Shown: positions 52,454-62,379, counted from the stretch's first letter. The stretch: DNA of 64,000 nucleotides from Iodobacter ciconiae (GCF_003952345.1 NZ_CP034433.1:2790001-2854000); one strand, 5' to 3'. Numbers and translations are program-made. The notes: generated from the letters alone by a model not told the origin.

Positions 52454-54160
52454 CTAAGCCACCCTGTCGGTTAAATCAATTACACGGGAAATCTCTGCAA
52501 GCGAAGTCACACCATCTAACACATGGCGGCAAGCATCATCGGCCATCGTTCTGAAACCCTGGGCCTCAGCCGCTTTTTTCATTTCCAGGCGAGTTGCATG
52601 CCGGGCGATGAGTTCATCCAGCTCGGCGCTCATTTTCAGAACTTCCATCACCGTTAAACGTCCCTTATAACCCTGGTGCTCACACTTGGGGCAACCGCTG
52701 GCGCGATACAGCGTGATCGGCTCGCCCTCAGGATCAATGCCCAGCAAGCGCCGCTCAAAAGCATCAGGCTCGTAGGGCTCACGACAGAGCAGGCAGAGCT
52801 TACGAGCAAGACGCTGGGCGATAATACCGATGATATTGCCCGCCAGAGCATCGGGCAGCACGCCAATATCCAGCAGGCGCGGAATCGAGCCGATAGCCGA
52901 GTTGGTATGCAAAGTTGAGTAGACCTGGTGCCCGGTCATGGCTGCGCGAAATGCCATATCAGCGGTATCGCGATCACGGATTTCACCCAGTAAAATAATG
53001 TCCGGATCTTGCCGCATCATCGAGCGAATACCATTTACAAAATCCATTTTTGCAGCTTCATTCACCGAGGTTTGCCTCAGCATGGGAACCGGATATTCCA
53101 CAGGATCTTCCAGTGTCATAATATTCACGGCTTCGGTGTTGACACTGCTTAAAATCGAATAAAGGGTGGTGGTTTTTCCCGATCCGGTTGGGCCGGTCAC
53201 CAAGATAATCCCCTCCGGCCTGGCAATCATCAGCTGCAATAAATAAAGATTTTCTTTACTCAGGCCCAACTTATCCATCTTCACCAGGCCTTTTTGCCGA
53301 TCTAAAATCCGCAGTACGATATTTTCACCCCAGGTGGTGGGCTGCGCCGCTACCCGAAAATCCAAAGGCTGGCCTGCAATAGTCAGTGAGATCCGGCCAT
53401 CCTGTGGCGAACGGGTTTCAGCGATATTCATATTGCTCATCACCTTTAACCGCACCACCATCGCCGGCCAATAGGTTTTATGCAGGGCGCGAATTTGCCT
53501 CAGCACACCATCGATGCGGTAGCGAATCCGCACAAAAGATGATTCAGGCTCAAAATGAAGATCCGACGCGCCGCGCGTACAGGCATCGGCCAGCAGAGCA
53601 TCAATAAGCCGCACCACCGGCTGGTTATACTCGGCCTCCGCATGCTGCAAGCTGGCCCAGTCAATTACACCGGTTTCAATTTCATTCAAAATGCCGTCAA
53701 TCGACAACTCAAAACCATAATACTGGTCGATGGCATGGACTAAATCGGATTCTGCGGCAAGCAGCGTTTCCAGCTCATACTTGTCTTTAAGCAGCATGCG
53801 AACCTGATCAAGTGCAACCAGATTATTAGGATTAGACATCGCCAGTGTCAGCTTATTACGTTCAAGATCAAGTGACACCGGCAGCAACATGTGCCGCTTG
53901 GCCACTTCTTTGGGCACCAGCTTAATCGCCTGGGCATCAGCCAGAATATTGGATAAATCAACACTGACCTGCCCCAGGTTTTCTGACAGGGCATCACGCA
54001 AAATACCTTCGGACACAAAGCCCAGCGACACCATCAGCTTGCCCAGCGGAATACCACTTCGTCGTTGCTCAAACAGGGTAATTCGCAGCTGATCTTCCGA
54101 TAGCAAGCCTTTGGAAACCAGCAGCTCGCCCAGTGGTAGCTTCCTGCCGGGCGCGTTCAT
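52454..54160 (-). CDS. mshE: MSHA-type pilus assembly ATPase
   Basis: 568 residues of the GspE/PilB family. Two N-terminal MshEN c-di-GMP-binding-type repeats (LGELLVSKGLLSEDQLR and LGKLMVSLGFVSEGILRDAL) are followed by the ATPase core: Walker A VTGPTGSGKTTTLYSIL, Asp box TLEDPVEYP, Walker B ILLGEIRDRDTADMAF and His box MTGHQVYSTLHTNSA. The zinc-binding CxxC pairs are in LCLLCREPYEP and SGCPKCEHQGYKG. It powers pilus extension. The ATG overlaps the upstream mshN-like stop by ATGA. Confidence 0.93.
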   Translation of the reverse strand: MNAPGRKLPLGELLVSKGLLSEDQLRITLFEQRRSGIPLGKLMVSLGFVSEGILRDALSENLGQVSVDLSNILADAQAIKLVPKEVAKRHMLLPVSLDLERNKLTLAMSNPNNLVALDQVRMLLKDKYELETLLAAESDLVHAIDQYYGFELSIDGILNEIETGVIDWASLQHAEAEYNQPVVRLIDALLADACTRGASDLHFEPESSFVRIRYRIDGVLRQIRALHKTYWPAMVVRLKVMSNMNIAETRSPQDGRISLTIAGQPLDFRVAAQPTTWGENIVLRILDRQKGLVKMDKLGLSKENLYLLQLMIARPEGIILVTGPTGSGKTTTLYSILSSVNTEAVNIMTLEDPVEYPVPMLRQTSVNEAAKMDFVNGIRSMMRQDPDIILLGEIRDRDTADMAFRAAMTGHQVYSTLHTNSAIGSIPRLLDIGVLPDALAGNIIGIIAQRLARKLCLLCREPYEPDAFERRLLGIDPEGEPITLYRASGCPKCEHQGYKGRLTVMEVLKMSAELDELIARHATRLEMKKAAEAQGFRTMADDACRHVLDGVTSLAEISRVIDLTDRVA

Positions 54161-55536
54161 GGCGACTCCAGAGCCAGCAGCCTGGCTTCAGCAATCGTAC
54201 GATCAAAAGAGCCTTTGCCTGCCAGGGCCTGCCGGTAATATCTTGCTGCAGTTTTACTCTCCTTCAGGTGCTCCAGGCTCACAGCCAGATTAAATGCATA
54301 ATCGGCATTGCCCGCATCGAGGGATAGCGCTTGAAAATAAGCACCTTGCGCCTCGCTCCAGCGATTTTGCCCTGCATAAAGATTAGCTAAGGCAAATGCA
54401 GCATCCGCCTGCTGGCCCGAGAGCTGACGCAATCCTGCCTCCGAATTTTCATTACCGGGAGTAAGAGAATACAAAGCCGCCTGCGCCGCTTCATCCCTCG
54501 GATAGAGTAATAATATTTGCCGGTAGAAATGCGCCGCCTCAGAGCCTGCCCCCCGCTGCATAGCCAAAGCCGCCATACCCAGCAAGGCATCACGATTGCG
54601 CGCATCCAGCTGCAACATACGCTTGTACCCCTCTTCGGCCGCACGGTAATCACCCTGCTGAAAAGAGCGATATGCCATTGCCAGCGGCAGAGGCACAGCA
54701 GCTTCCGTACTTTGAGCATTAAAGCGAATCCCGGCCCCATCTGGCGCTCCCGATCGCTCCTGCACACTGGCAGCATCGTCTTTAAAACGATCAGGTACCG
54801 GATTGGAGAAAGGCTTGGGGGGCGGCGCAGGCAACGCGGTGGCGGAGCTAGCCGGCAACACAGCAGCAGGCACAGGAAGCGGATCAGCAATTACAGGCAT
54901 AACAACTGCAGGAGCGGCTTTAGCTATGGCGGCAGCTGGAGTAACAGGTATGCTCAAAGCCTGATATTGCCACCAGAAATAGCCCCCCATACCCCCGATA
55001 ATCAAAACACCACAAAGCACCAGCCAGGGAAGTAATTTGGAGCGATGATGCACCCTAGGCACCGGAGAAACGGGTATTTGCGGTGCGGGCGGAGAAACAG
55101 TAGGCGCAGCCGGAGCAAGAAGCGCCTCGGGAGGAGGGGGAGACGGAGCAAGCCAGGCGAGATCTTCTTCCGGCTCGGTTTCCTCTGCTGCTTGCAGCAC
55201 TGGCACTGGCACTGGCTGCACAGGGTCTGCCTTCTCTTCCTCAGGCACAACAGCGGGCACAACCAATTCATCTGAGGGCAGGGGCACAAACTCCCATGAC
55301 AGCTCGGCAGCAGGCGGCAGAGGTTCTGGCTCTTCCAAAGACAATAAACCCGTTTCCTCTATGGCAGAGACAGTGGTGTCCTCTTTTTTTTCTGCCGCAT
55401 CGCTAAGCTGCAGGGAGCTGCCAGGCTCTGCTGCCAAAACCTCTGCTAACTCGGTGCCGGGCGGCCCTGCTGCTGCAGCCTCGCGCAACCGCTTGGCCTC
55501 CTCGGCTTTTTTTAAGGCTTGCAGCAATAAGCTCAT
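54157..55536 (-). CDS. mshN: TPR protein of the pilus cluster (MshN-like)
   Basis: 459 residues. A short helical N-terminus (SLLLQALKKAEEAKRLR) leads a long Pro/Glu-rich cytoplasmic region, a membrane span at about residues 168-189 (LLPWLVLCGVLIIGGMGGYF), another proline-rich linker, and then several TPR repeats (YRAAEEGYKRMLQLDARNRDALLGMAAL and later copies). This is the MshN layout. In MSHA loci MshN is a periplasmic component of the basal complex. ATGA overlaps link it to mshL and mshE. Confidence 0.85.
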   Translation of the reverse strand: MSLLLQALKKAEEAKRLREAAAAGPPGTELAEVLAAEPGSSLQLSDAAEKKEDTTVSAIEETGLLSLEEPEPLPPAAELSWEFVPLPSDELVVPAVVPEEEKADPVQPVPVPVLQAAEETEPEEDLAWLAPSPPPPEALLAPAAPTVSPPAPQIPVSPVPRVHHRSKLLPWLVLCGVLIIGGMGGYFWWQYQALSIPVTPAAAIAKAAPAVVMPVIADPLPVPAAVLPASSATALPAPPPKPFSNPVPDRFKDDAASVQERSGAPDGAGIRFNAQSTEAAVPLPLAMAYRSFQQGDYRAAEEGYKRMLQLDARNRDALLGMAALAMQRGAGSEAAHFYRQILLLYPRDEAAQAALYSLTPGNENSEAGLRQLSGQQADAAFALANLYAGQNRWSEAQGAYFQALSLDAGNADYAFNLAVSLEHLKESKTAARYYRQALAGKGSFDRTIAEARLLALESP

Positions 55537-57371
55537 GGCTTAGTCCCCAAAGGCACGCTGCCGGACTGAAATGCCGATAAATCATGATCTGCTTCATTCT
55601 TAAAAAACTGATCATTAGGTAAAAACTGCTGATAATTTCCTAAATCGCTTCCGGCATCCTTAATTAGTACTGGCCGCAGAAATACCACTAATTCAATTTT
55701 GCTTAATTTATCATTTCGGTAACTAAATAAATCCCCAAGATAAGGCATGCGGGACAAACCCGGCACACCTTGTCTGTCATTATTCAAGGAGTCCTGAATT
55801 AATCCCCCCAAAATAGCCACTTGCCCACTAGCTACTTTTAATGTGGAATCAAATTCTCTGACTTGCAATATGGGAACCAGACTTTTAATCTGCGTATTTG
55901 TTGTCGCAGCTAAAATCGCCACGGCAGGGTCTTCAACAAATGAATTAATATTGGTAATCGTTGGCCTCACATTAAGTGCAACCTGACCATCCTCCGATAT
56001 TTGTGGCGTAACCTGCATAACCAGACCAATTGGCACTGTGTGTAATTCGCTATCATAAGTTGCCTGTGTTGTTACCTTTCCATCCGTAATAACCGGAGGC
56101 GTCACTTTAACCGTAAAATAAACCTGCTCTTCCACCACTTTCATCACGGCAGTCTGATTATTTAATGCCATAATCTTTGGGCTAGATAAAACACGGGTGC
56201 GCCCGAATTGCTCCAGCATTTTAATCGTAAAATTAAATGTGCCACTCAAAATACCTCCAACCTTGGTATATGAAAGTACACTTAATGGCGCTGTGCCCAA
56301 ATTATTGGCTAAAGATTTCTGGCTAAAATTTAATTGATTATCTGTTTCACCAATCCGGCTCCAATCCACCCCGGCCTGATACTGATCCGAAAGCAAGACC
56401 TCAACAATTGTTGCTTCAATAAGCACCTGCCGCAAAGCACCACCTTGCACGGCATTTAAATACTCGGCTACTTTTATATGTTCTTTCTGGCTGGCTCTTA
56501 CTGTGATCACACCTGTTTCAGAGTTAAGAATTACCAGCCTGCTGCTGTTAATATCTACTGCAGGGCTGGCCTTATTGACCGGCAGGGATTCACCTGTTTT
56601 TATTTTTTCTGTTTCTACATTTATTTTATTAGCCTGTGCAACATCTTTTGCTACTTTTGCTGCCTCTACCGCAGTTTTTATTACTTCTTTTTTACCTGCA
56701 GATGCATTACTTTTAAGTGCCTGAACACTTTGATCCTGGACAATCGTCCCAAGCTGTACACCGCCGCTTTTAATGTCTGCCGAAATACCCAATAGTTCTT
56801 TTAAATTTAAATCTATCTGTTTCCATAAATGATGATCAGCCGCCATATCAATCAGGGTATTAGAGCTATTGCCAGAGCCACCACCTGTGCCGCTACTGAC
56901 CGAATTAGCCAGCGTAACGTTGGACTTCACATTTCTGGATAAATTAAAATAATTCATTTTATAGGTTTTAAAATAAGGTATATCAGGCGTAACTGTTAAT
57001 ACGCCATTTTCAAGCTCCCAACGTAAATCAACTTGTTTACTCATCCGCTCTAATATTTGCAGCAAGGTCTGATTAATTGCGTTTAAGGTTACATTACCAC
57101 TCACCCCTGCATGCACATCCACATTAATTTTTGCATCCCGGCCCAATGCAAAAAGAATTTCATTCACCGGCACCTGATGCACCACCACGCTATATGTAGC
57201 CGTTTTAGCAGCAGGCTGGGGTTTAGGTAATAAAGGTGCCGCAGCAACGGGCCTTGGAATGCTGGCAGAAACCGCTTTAGCCTCCAAATGACGGCCAGTT
57301 TCTACTTCCAGGCCAGGGTGGCCAGCACAGGCACTGAGCAATAAAACTAAAATTAAAATTTGCCACCGCAT
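55533..57371 (-). CDS. mshL: MSHA-type pilus secretin
   Basis: 612 residues from the ATG at 57371, which gives a lipoprotein signal with lipobox LLSAC; a GTG at 57389 is less likely. The N0/secretin_N domains (VNEILFALGRDAKINVDVHAGV...QTLLQILERMSKQVDLRWELENGVLTV) are followed by the long secretin domain with LIEATIVEVLLSDQYQAGVDW, VLSSPKIMALNNQTAVMKV and VAILGGLIQDSLN...PYLGDLFSYR. This is the outer-membrane pore of the pilus. It starts the tightly coupled gene run and follows mshM by 205 bp. Confidence 0.93.
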   Translation of the reverse strand: MRWQILILVLLLSACAGHPGLEVETGRHLEAKAVSASIPRPVAAAPLLPKPQPAAKTATYSVVVHQVPVNEILFALGRDAKINVDVHAGVSGNVTLNAINQTLLQILERMSKQVDLRWELENGVLTVTPDIPYFKTYKMNYFNLSRNVKSNVTLANSVSSGTGGGSGNSSNTLIDMAADHHLWKQIDLNLKELLGISADIKSGGVQLGTIVQDQSVQALKSNASAGKKEVIKTAVEAAKVAKDVAQANKINVETEKIKTGESLPVNKASPAVDINSSRLVILNSETGVITVRASQKEHIKVAEYLNAVQGGALRQVLIEATIVEVLLSDQYQAGVDWSRIGETDNQLNFSQKSLANNLGTAPLSVLSYTKVGGILSGTFNFTIKMLEQFGRTRVLSSPKIMALNNQTAVMKVVEEQVYFTVKVTPPVITDGKVTTQATYDSELHTVPIGLVMQVTPQISEDGQVALNVRPTITNINSFVEDPAVAILAATTNTQIKSLVPILQVREFDSTLKVASGQVAILGGLIQDSLNNDRQGVPGLSRMPYLGDLFSYRNDKLSKIELVVFLRPVLIKDAGSDLGNYQQFLPNDQFFKNEADHDLSAFQSGSVPLGTKP

Positions 57372-57594
57372 TATCGTGCACTCACACAAAGGATCTGCTG
57401 CTTCATAGCCCGGCTCATCAAAAAATCAAGCTAACCATAATGACTGATATAAAACACCTCCATGCCCTTATTCAATCGGTGTACATTGCCAGTAAAATCA
57501 GACTTATAATCTGATCCCGGTATGCCATAATTTATAGAAGGGAATGATTTATTAATCCTAATTAATTGCTTGTGCTGCAGTTATTTATCCACAC

Positions 57595-58905
57595 TTACAA
57601 ATTCCACAATTCATCCCGCATTCCACCAACCGAGCGCAAAATAGGCTTATTTTTTCGTAAAGATTCCGGCAATGCCGCCATGGCCGCTTTTGCACTGTTT
57701 TTATCAGAGAAAAAACCATAAACCAGCCCCCAGCCTTTATTACCTCGTAATTCTGCGGGATATATCAGTAACTGATCACGGGGCAAATCCTTGCTGGCCT
57801 GAGCCAAAAACCTCTCCAGCTCCCCTCCCTTATCCCGCTGGGTAACCAGAAGCATCACCGCCATATGGCTCACTTCTGCACGGTTTATTTTTTGCCTGGA
57901 TTCGATTAATTTCTGGCGAAAAGAAGCTGAAAGAGGGATATCTGCTACTTCATTTGTACTAACCAGCTGCAACGGAGGAGCAATGGCAAGCTCTTGCGGC
58001 TGCGGCCTAAGTAGTGCCTGCTGCAAATTACCCCAAACGCCTCCGGCCACAGCCCCAAGCAGCAGTAATATCCACAACAAGGCGGGGCGTTTTTTAATTG
58101 GCTGAAATGCACTGTCTTTTATTGCGGCGTTGACATGGCTGGCACTCACAAAATGCGCACTCTGGCTAAATGCAGCCATCAAGGCCTTATCCGCTAAAAT
58201 ATTAACCCGGCGGGTTAATCCTTCCGAAGCCCGGTAAATCGACTTTAGCGCCCCGGTTTGAAACAGCTCCGGCCCACGGTATCCCGCTGTACGCATCCGA
58301 AAATCAATATAAGCCTTGATATCGTTCGATCTAAGCGGAGCAAGCTGAAAAACATGGGTAATCCGCTCCCGCAGCTGACGCAAATCCTGCCTGGCCAAAC
58401 GATCATCCAACTCGGTTTGCCCAAACAAAACAATTTGCAATAATTTATGATGCCCGTGATCCAAATTTGAAAGCAGCCTGACCGCCTCCAGGCTTTCTGT
58501 TGGCATGGCATGCGCTTCGTCAATCAAAATAACGACCTGCCGCCCGGCAGCAAAGCGCTCAAGTAAGGCTGACTGTAAATCTCTAACTCTGCCACTGGCG
58601 TAAGTCGCATCGCAAACGATGCCCAGATCGTCAGCAATCATCAGCATTAATTCATCCGGCCTCATGGCGGGATTGGCGATATAAACGCTATCCACACTGG
58701 CTGGCAAACGCTCAATTAATACCCGACATAGCATGGTTTTGCCGCTGCCCACCTCGCCCGACACTTTAACCAGGCCCTCTCCTGCCAGCACAGCGTAAAT
58801 CAGAGCATCTAGAGTGGCGCCCCGTTTCGCACCGACAAAAAAAAATTCAGGGTGGGGTGTAATCCGAAAAGGGGGTTCGTTTAAGCCAAAGTGCTCTAGA
58901 TACAT
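57595..58905 (-). CDS. mshM: ExeA-like AAA+ ATPase with SPOR-like domain (MshM-like)
   Basis: 436 residues with AGGATT before the ATG. The AAA domain begins MYLEHFGLNEPPFRITPHPEF, as in ExeA/MshM, with Walker A GEVGSGKTMLCR and Walker B VVILIDEAHAMPTESL. A membrane span lies at about residues 275-295 (ALLWILLLLGAVAGGVWG), and the C-terminal 110 residues form a SPOR-like domain (DQLLIYPAELRGNKGWGLVYGFF). MshM may help the secretin assemble through the peptidoglycan. It is the first gene of the cluster. Confidence 0.88.
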   Translation of the reverse strand: MYLEHFGLNEPPFRITPHPEFFFVGAKRGATLDALIYAVLAGEGLVKVSGEVGSGKTMLCRVLIERLPASVDSVYIANPAMRPDELMLMIADDLGIVCDATYASGRVRDLQSALLERFAAGRQVVILIDEAHAMPTESLEAVRLLSNLDHGHHKLLQIVLFGQTELDDRLARQDLRQLRERITHVFQLAPLRSNDIKAYIDFRMRTAGYRGPELFQTGALKSIYRASEGLTRRVNILADKALMAAFSQSAHFVSASHVNAAIKDSAFQPIKKRPALLWILLLLGAVAGGVWGNLQQALLRPQPQELAIAPPLQLVSTNEVADIPLSASFRQKLIESRQKINRAEVSHMAVMLLVTQRDKGGELERFLAQASKDLPRDQLLIYPAELRGNKGWGLVYGFFSDKNSAKAAMAALPESLRKNKPILRSVGGMRDELWNL

Positions 58906-59344
58906 TGGTAATCCTGTCTAAGGATGAAGGCTTGCTTTCATACTAGTACGAGGATTCAGTAAAAAATAAACAAATATCCGGATAAATAAATTGCTGTTAC
59001 AACATGGTAAAAAATAATCACAGCCCGGCCTTTGCCCCTAACGACAGTACATTACCTATTAAATAGACAGAAAAAATGGAAGGTAAACTCGAAAAAACAA
59101 AGAAATATGTCAATGAAATGTTGTTTTTTAGTTTGTTTCTCTGCCATTACTGGCTTTTTTATCCCGAAACCACAACATAAAAATACAACAAATTTCCCGC
59201 CATTTATGAGTTAAAACTATTCTCATAACACACCAGCTTTGCTGCATGGCAATAATTCCATACATTTTCATGCAAAGTTAATCTATCTGGCCAAGCCATA
59301 CCCACCTACAATGGGCCTCTTTTATGCCAAGAGTATCGTGAACC
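58906..59344. other. AT-rich divergent intergenic region
   Basis: A 439-bp gap between the minus-strand pilus cluster and the plus-strand mla operon, clearly richer in A and T than its surroundings. It should hold the promoters of both. A TACAAT (59307-59312) lies 33 bp before mlaF, but no convincing -35 was seen. Short frames inside lack ribosome sites and were not accepted as genes. Confidence 0.55.
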
Positions 59345-60154
59345 ATGCCTTCCTCGCTGGTCCAGTTTGAGAATGTGAGCTTTGCTTACGGCGAACGCCC
59401 GGTGCTTACCGATGTTTCGCTCAGCATCAAGCCCGGCCAGGTCGTCGCCATTATGGGTGGATCGGGCTCGGGGAAAACCACCATCCTCAAGCTTATCGGT
59501 GGACAAATTCAGCCCCATCAGGGCAAGCTGACTGTTGCCGGAGAAGATGTCGGCAGCATGAACGAGGCAAGCCTCTATAAAATGCGCAAAAAACTGGGCA
59601 TGTTATTTCAGTTCGGGGCGCTTTTTACCGATTTATCCGTATTTGACAACGTGGCTTTTCCACTTAGAGAACGCAGCAATCTGCCTGAATCCATGATTCA
59701 TGATTTGGTACTGATGAAGCTGAACGCTGTAGGCCTGCGTGGGGTCAGCGATCTGATGCCATCCGAATTATCCGGCGGAATGGCAAGGCGGGTTGCTCTG
59801 GCACGGGCTATTGCACTTGATCCTGCCGTCATGCTTTACGATGAGCCTTTTACCGGGCTGGATCCGATTTCACTCGCCACCATCGGTAAGTTGATCCGTA
59901 ACTTGAATGACGCCCTTGGTGCCGCGTCTGTGATTGTGACACACGATGTAGAAGAATCACTATCGATTGTGGACTATGTCTATTTCCTGGCTGATGGCAA
60001 AATTGTTGCAGAAGGCACGCCGGAACAAGTCCGAGTGTCCACTCATCCCTTTGTAAAACAATTTATCAACGGGGAAACAGATGGCCCTGTGCCTTTCCAT
60101 AAACCCGCTGCCCCCTATAGCAGCGATCTTGGACTGGAGCCTCGCCATGCTTGA
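59345..60154 (+). CDS. mlaF: Phospholipid transport ABC ATPase MlaF
   Basis: 269 residues. Walker A is IMGGSGSGKTTILKL, the signature is PSELSGGMARRVALARAI, Walker B is VMLYDEPFTGLDPIS, and the switch region is SVIVTHDVEESLS. MlaF drives the MlaFEDB complex that moves phospholipids between inner and outer membranes to keep the outer leaflet asymmetric. It starts the operon mlaFEDCB-mlaA and overlaps mlaE by 8 bp. Confidence 0.95.
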   Translation: MPSSLVQFENVSFAYGERPVLTDVSLSIKPGQVVAIMGGSGSGKTTILKLIGGQIQPHQGKLTVAGEDVGSMNEASLYKMRKKLGMLFQFGALFTDLSVFDNVAFPLRERSNLPESMIHDLVLMKLNAVGLRGVSDLMPSELSGGMARRVALARAIALDPAVMLYDEPFTGLDPISLATIGKLIRNLNDALGAASVIVTHDVEESLSIVDYVYFLADGKIVAEGTPEQVRVSTHPFVKQFINGETDGPVPFHKPAAPYSSDLGLEPRHA

Positions 60155-60941
60155 TTACCTGTTTAATGCCATCTCAAGATTTGGGCAGCCTTTCAGTAAC
60201 GCCATCATCAAGCTAGGTTTTGCCTGTCGCTTTATGCTGGCGATCCTGCGCCACTCTCCTACGTCCTTGCTCAGATTTCAGCTTACTATGCGCGAAATAT
60301 GGTTTGCAGGGGTGTTGTCCGTCTTGATTATTGCGATATCGGGCTTATTTGTAGGCATGGTTTTAGCTCTGCAAGGCTTTGATACGCTACAGCGCTTTGG
60401 CGCAACCGAGTCGCTAGGCGTTTTAGTTGCCCTGTCTTTAGTCAGAGAGCTTGGCCCTGTAGTTGGTGCTTTGCTTTTTGCCAGCCGTGCCGGCTCGGCC
60501 ATTACCGCCGAGATTGGTTTAATGAAAGCAACAGAGCAACTTGCCGCAATGGAGATGATGGCTGTTAATCCTATCGCCCGTGTTGTTGCACCCCGCTTCT
60601 GGGGAGGTGTCATTTCCATGCCGCTGCTTGCAGCCATGTTTAGCGCAATGGGGATTTTTGGCGGCTATCTGATCGGGGTAAAGCTGCTCGGGCTCGATGA
60701 AGGTGCATTCTGGTCACAAATGCAAAGTGCAGTGGATTTTCGTCAGGATGTGATCAACGGTGTGATCAAGAGCGTGGTTTTTGGTATTGCCATCTCCCTT
60801 ATTGCTGTTTTTGAAGGGTATGATGCGCCCCCTACCGCCGAAGGTGTATCAGGCGCGACAACCCGCACCGTTGTGACCAGCTCACTCGTCATTCTGGCGC
60901 TGGACTTTGTCCTCACCGCCTTTATGTTCAGAGGAATTTAA
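60147..60941 (+). CDS. mlaE: Phospholipid transport ABC permease MlaE
   Basis: 264 residues from the ATG at 60147; a longer frame to 60081 is inside mlaF. Five membrane spans and the family blocks ISGLFVGMVLALQGFDTLQRFG, LVRELGPVVGALLFASRAGSAI and TEQLAAMEMMAVNPI are present. The C-terminal GYDAPPTAEGVSGATTRTVV is typical of the MlaE/VPS10-like permease family. It forms the membrane core of the Mla transporter. Confidence 0.95.
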   Translation: MLDYLFNAISRFGQPFSNAIIKLGFACRFMLAILRHSPTSLLRFQLTMREIWFAGVLSVLIIAISGLFVGMVLALQGFDTLQRFGATESLGVLVALSLVRELGPVVGALLFASRAGSAITAEIGLMKATEQLAAMEMMAVNPIARVVAPRFWGGVISMPLLAAMFSAMGIFGGYLIGVKLLGLDEGAFWSQMQSAVDFRQDVINGVIKSVVFGIAISLIAVFEGYDAPPTAEGVSGATTRTVVTSSLVILALDFVLTAFMFRGI

Positions 60942-61007
60942 GATTTTCCGGATGGCTCGGCATACCGCCGATATGTTCGCTATTAATGAGTGAAAGAGGT
61001 ATTTAAA

Positions 61008-61475
61008 ATGAAACGAGGCATGATTGATTTTTGGGTAGGCTTATTTGCCGTTGCGGGCATCGCGGCCTTGCTATTTTTATCTTTGCGCGTCAGCAGCCAA
61101 ACAACTTTACCAGCATCGGACAGCTACGAACTTACTGCCAACTTTGATAATGTGGGCGGGCTTAAAGTGCGTGCCCCGGTGAAAAGCGCAGGGGTACTGG
61201 TTGGCCGTGTGAGTAGCATCACTCTTGATACAGAGCGTTACGTTGCACGGGTGAAGCTAAGCATGGATAGCCGCTATCATTTCAGCAAAGATGCTTCTGC
61301 TGAAATTCTCACCTCGGGTCTTTTGGGTGAGCAATACATCGGAGTGACATCTGGAGCTGACGACAAAATGCTCCAGGCAGGAAACAACTTCACTATTACT
61401 TCTTCAGCCATTGTGCTGGAGCAATTGATTAGCCGGGTGCTGTTTAACAAAGCTGAAACTGCTGCCGAAAAATGA
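61008..61475 (+). CDS. mlaD: MCE-domain phospholipid transport protein MlaD
   Basis: 155 residues from the ATG at 61008, which has AGAGG upstream; a GTG at 60990 is possible. An N-terminal span (DFWVGLFAVAGIAALLFLSL) is followed by one MCE domain (YELTANFDNVGGLKVRAPVKSAGVLVGRV...GLLGEQYIGVTSG). MlaD forms a hexameric ring on MlaE with a hydrophobic pore. It is shorter at the C-terminus than the E. coli protein. Confidence 0.93.
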   Translation: MKRGMIDFWVGLFAVAGIAALLFLSLRVSSQTTLPASDSYELTANFDNVGGLKVRAPVKSAGVLVGRVSSITLDTERYVARVKLSMDSRYHFSKDASAEILTSGLLGEQYIGVTSGADDKMLQAGNNFTITSSAIVLEQLISRVLFNKAETAAEK

Positions 61476-61504
61476 TCGTAAGCAATACCAATGGAGTACA
61501 CAAA

Positions 61505-62107
61505 ATGAAAAAATGGATCCTCGCCCTCTCAATGGGTTTTATCGCTACCTGCAGCCTTGCGGCACTTACTGAATCACCAGAACTGATCGTTAAGAATGTC
61601 AGCCGCGACGTGCTGGAAATCATCAAGAAAAACGATAAAGACCCGCTAAAAGCCCGGGATTTGGTGGATACACGCGTTGCACCTCTGGCTGATTACAACC
61701 GCATGACCATGCTGGCAGTAGGACGCAACTGGAAAACAGCCACACCGGAGCAGCAACAGGCACTGACCCGTGAATTTCGTACAATGCTGGTTCGTACTTA
61801 TTTCTCGGCGCTGTCTATCTACAAGAATGCACAGGTTGATGTTAAGGGTACCCGCCCCGGCAATGATGCCAGCGAAATGTCCGTGTTAACCGAAGTCAGT
61901 CTGCCTGGCCAGAAGCCTATTCCACTGGATTTTAGCTTCGAAAAAACCGATACCGGCTGGAAAACCTACGATATTGCGGTTGACGGCATCAGCTTTATCA
62001 ATAACAACCGTAATCAATTCAATGCCATCATTCGTAAAGACGGTATTGAGGGCCTGATCAAACAATTATCCGATCGTAACAATGCTCAGCGTAATACAAA
62101 CAAATGA
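61505..62107 (+). CDS. mlaC: Periplasmic phospholipid-binding protein MlaC
   Basis: 200 residues from the ATG at 61505, which gives a normal signal peptide (MKKWILALSMGFIATCSLA). The mature domain includes VAPLADYNRMTMLAVGRNWKTATPEQQQAL and a C-terminal VDGISFINNNRNQFNAII, as in MlaC/Ttg2D. It carries phospholipid between MlaD and MlaA across the periplasm. It overlaps mlaB by 4 bp. Confidence 0.94.
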   Translation: MKKWILALSMGFIATCSLAALTESPELIVKNVSRDVLEIIKKNDKDPLKARDLVDTRVAPLADYNRMTMLAVGRNWKTATPEQQQALTREFRTMLVRTYFSALSIYKNAQVDVKGTRPGNDASEMSVLTEVSLPGQKPIPLDFSFEKTDTGWKTYDIAVDGISFINNNRNQFNAIIRKDGIEGLIKQLSDRNNAQRNTNK

Positions 62108-62379
62108 AAATCTTTCAACCTAACGGCACACTCACGCTTGAATCCGCAAGCCGCCAGCTCGCCACATTGCCCAGCATAGGGCAGGGCGAGCAACTAAATG
62201 TAGACCTAAGCCAAATCACAACGGCAGACTCCAGTGCAGTTGCGCTGCTTTTGCACTGGATGCGCAGTGCTCAAAAGCAAGGTGGCGAGCTGCAATTTTT
62301 CGGTGTTCCTGAAGGGCTCACCGGTTTAATTCACCTCTACGAAGTAGATGCGCTTTTGCCTCTGAGTAACAGAATATAA
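62104..62379 (+). CDS. mlaB: STAS-domain protein MlaB
   Basis: 91 residues, a single STAS domain with the DLSQITTADSSAVALLLHWM strand-helix that holds the conserved Asp and Ser. MlaB binds MlaF and is needed for assembly and activity of the ATPase. ATGA overlap with mlaC supports cotranslation. Confidence 0.9.
   Translation: MKIFQPNGTLTLESASRQLATLPSIGQGEQLNVDLSQITTADSSAVALLLHWMRSAQKQGGELQFFGVPEGLTGLIHLYEVDALLPLSNRI

Noticed and set aside
57390..57594. Sigma-54 promoter before mshL (TGGCA near 57510 on the minus strand)
   Set aside because: The TGC element at the required spacing is missing.
59032..59214. 60-residue plus-strand frame in the AT-rich gap before mlaF
   Set aside because: Lys/Asn/Phe-rich translation explained by the A/T-rich base content, no ribosome site and no family features.
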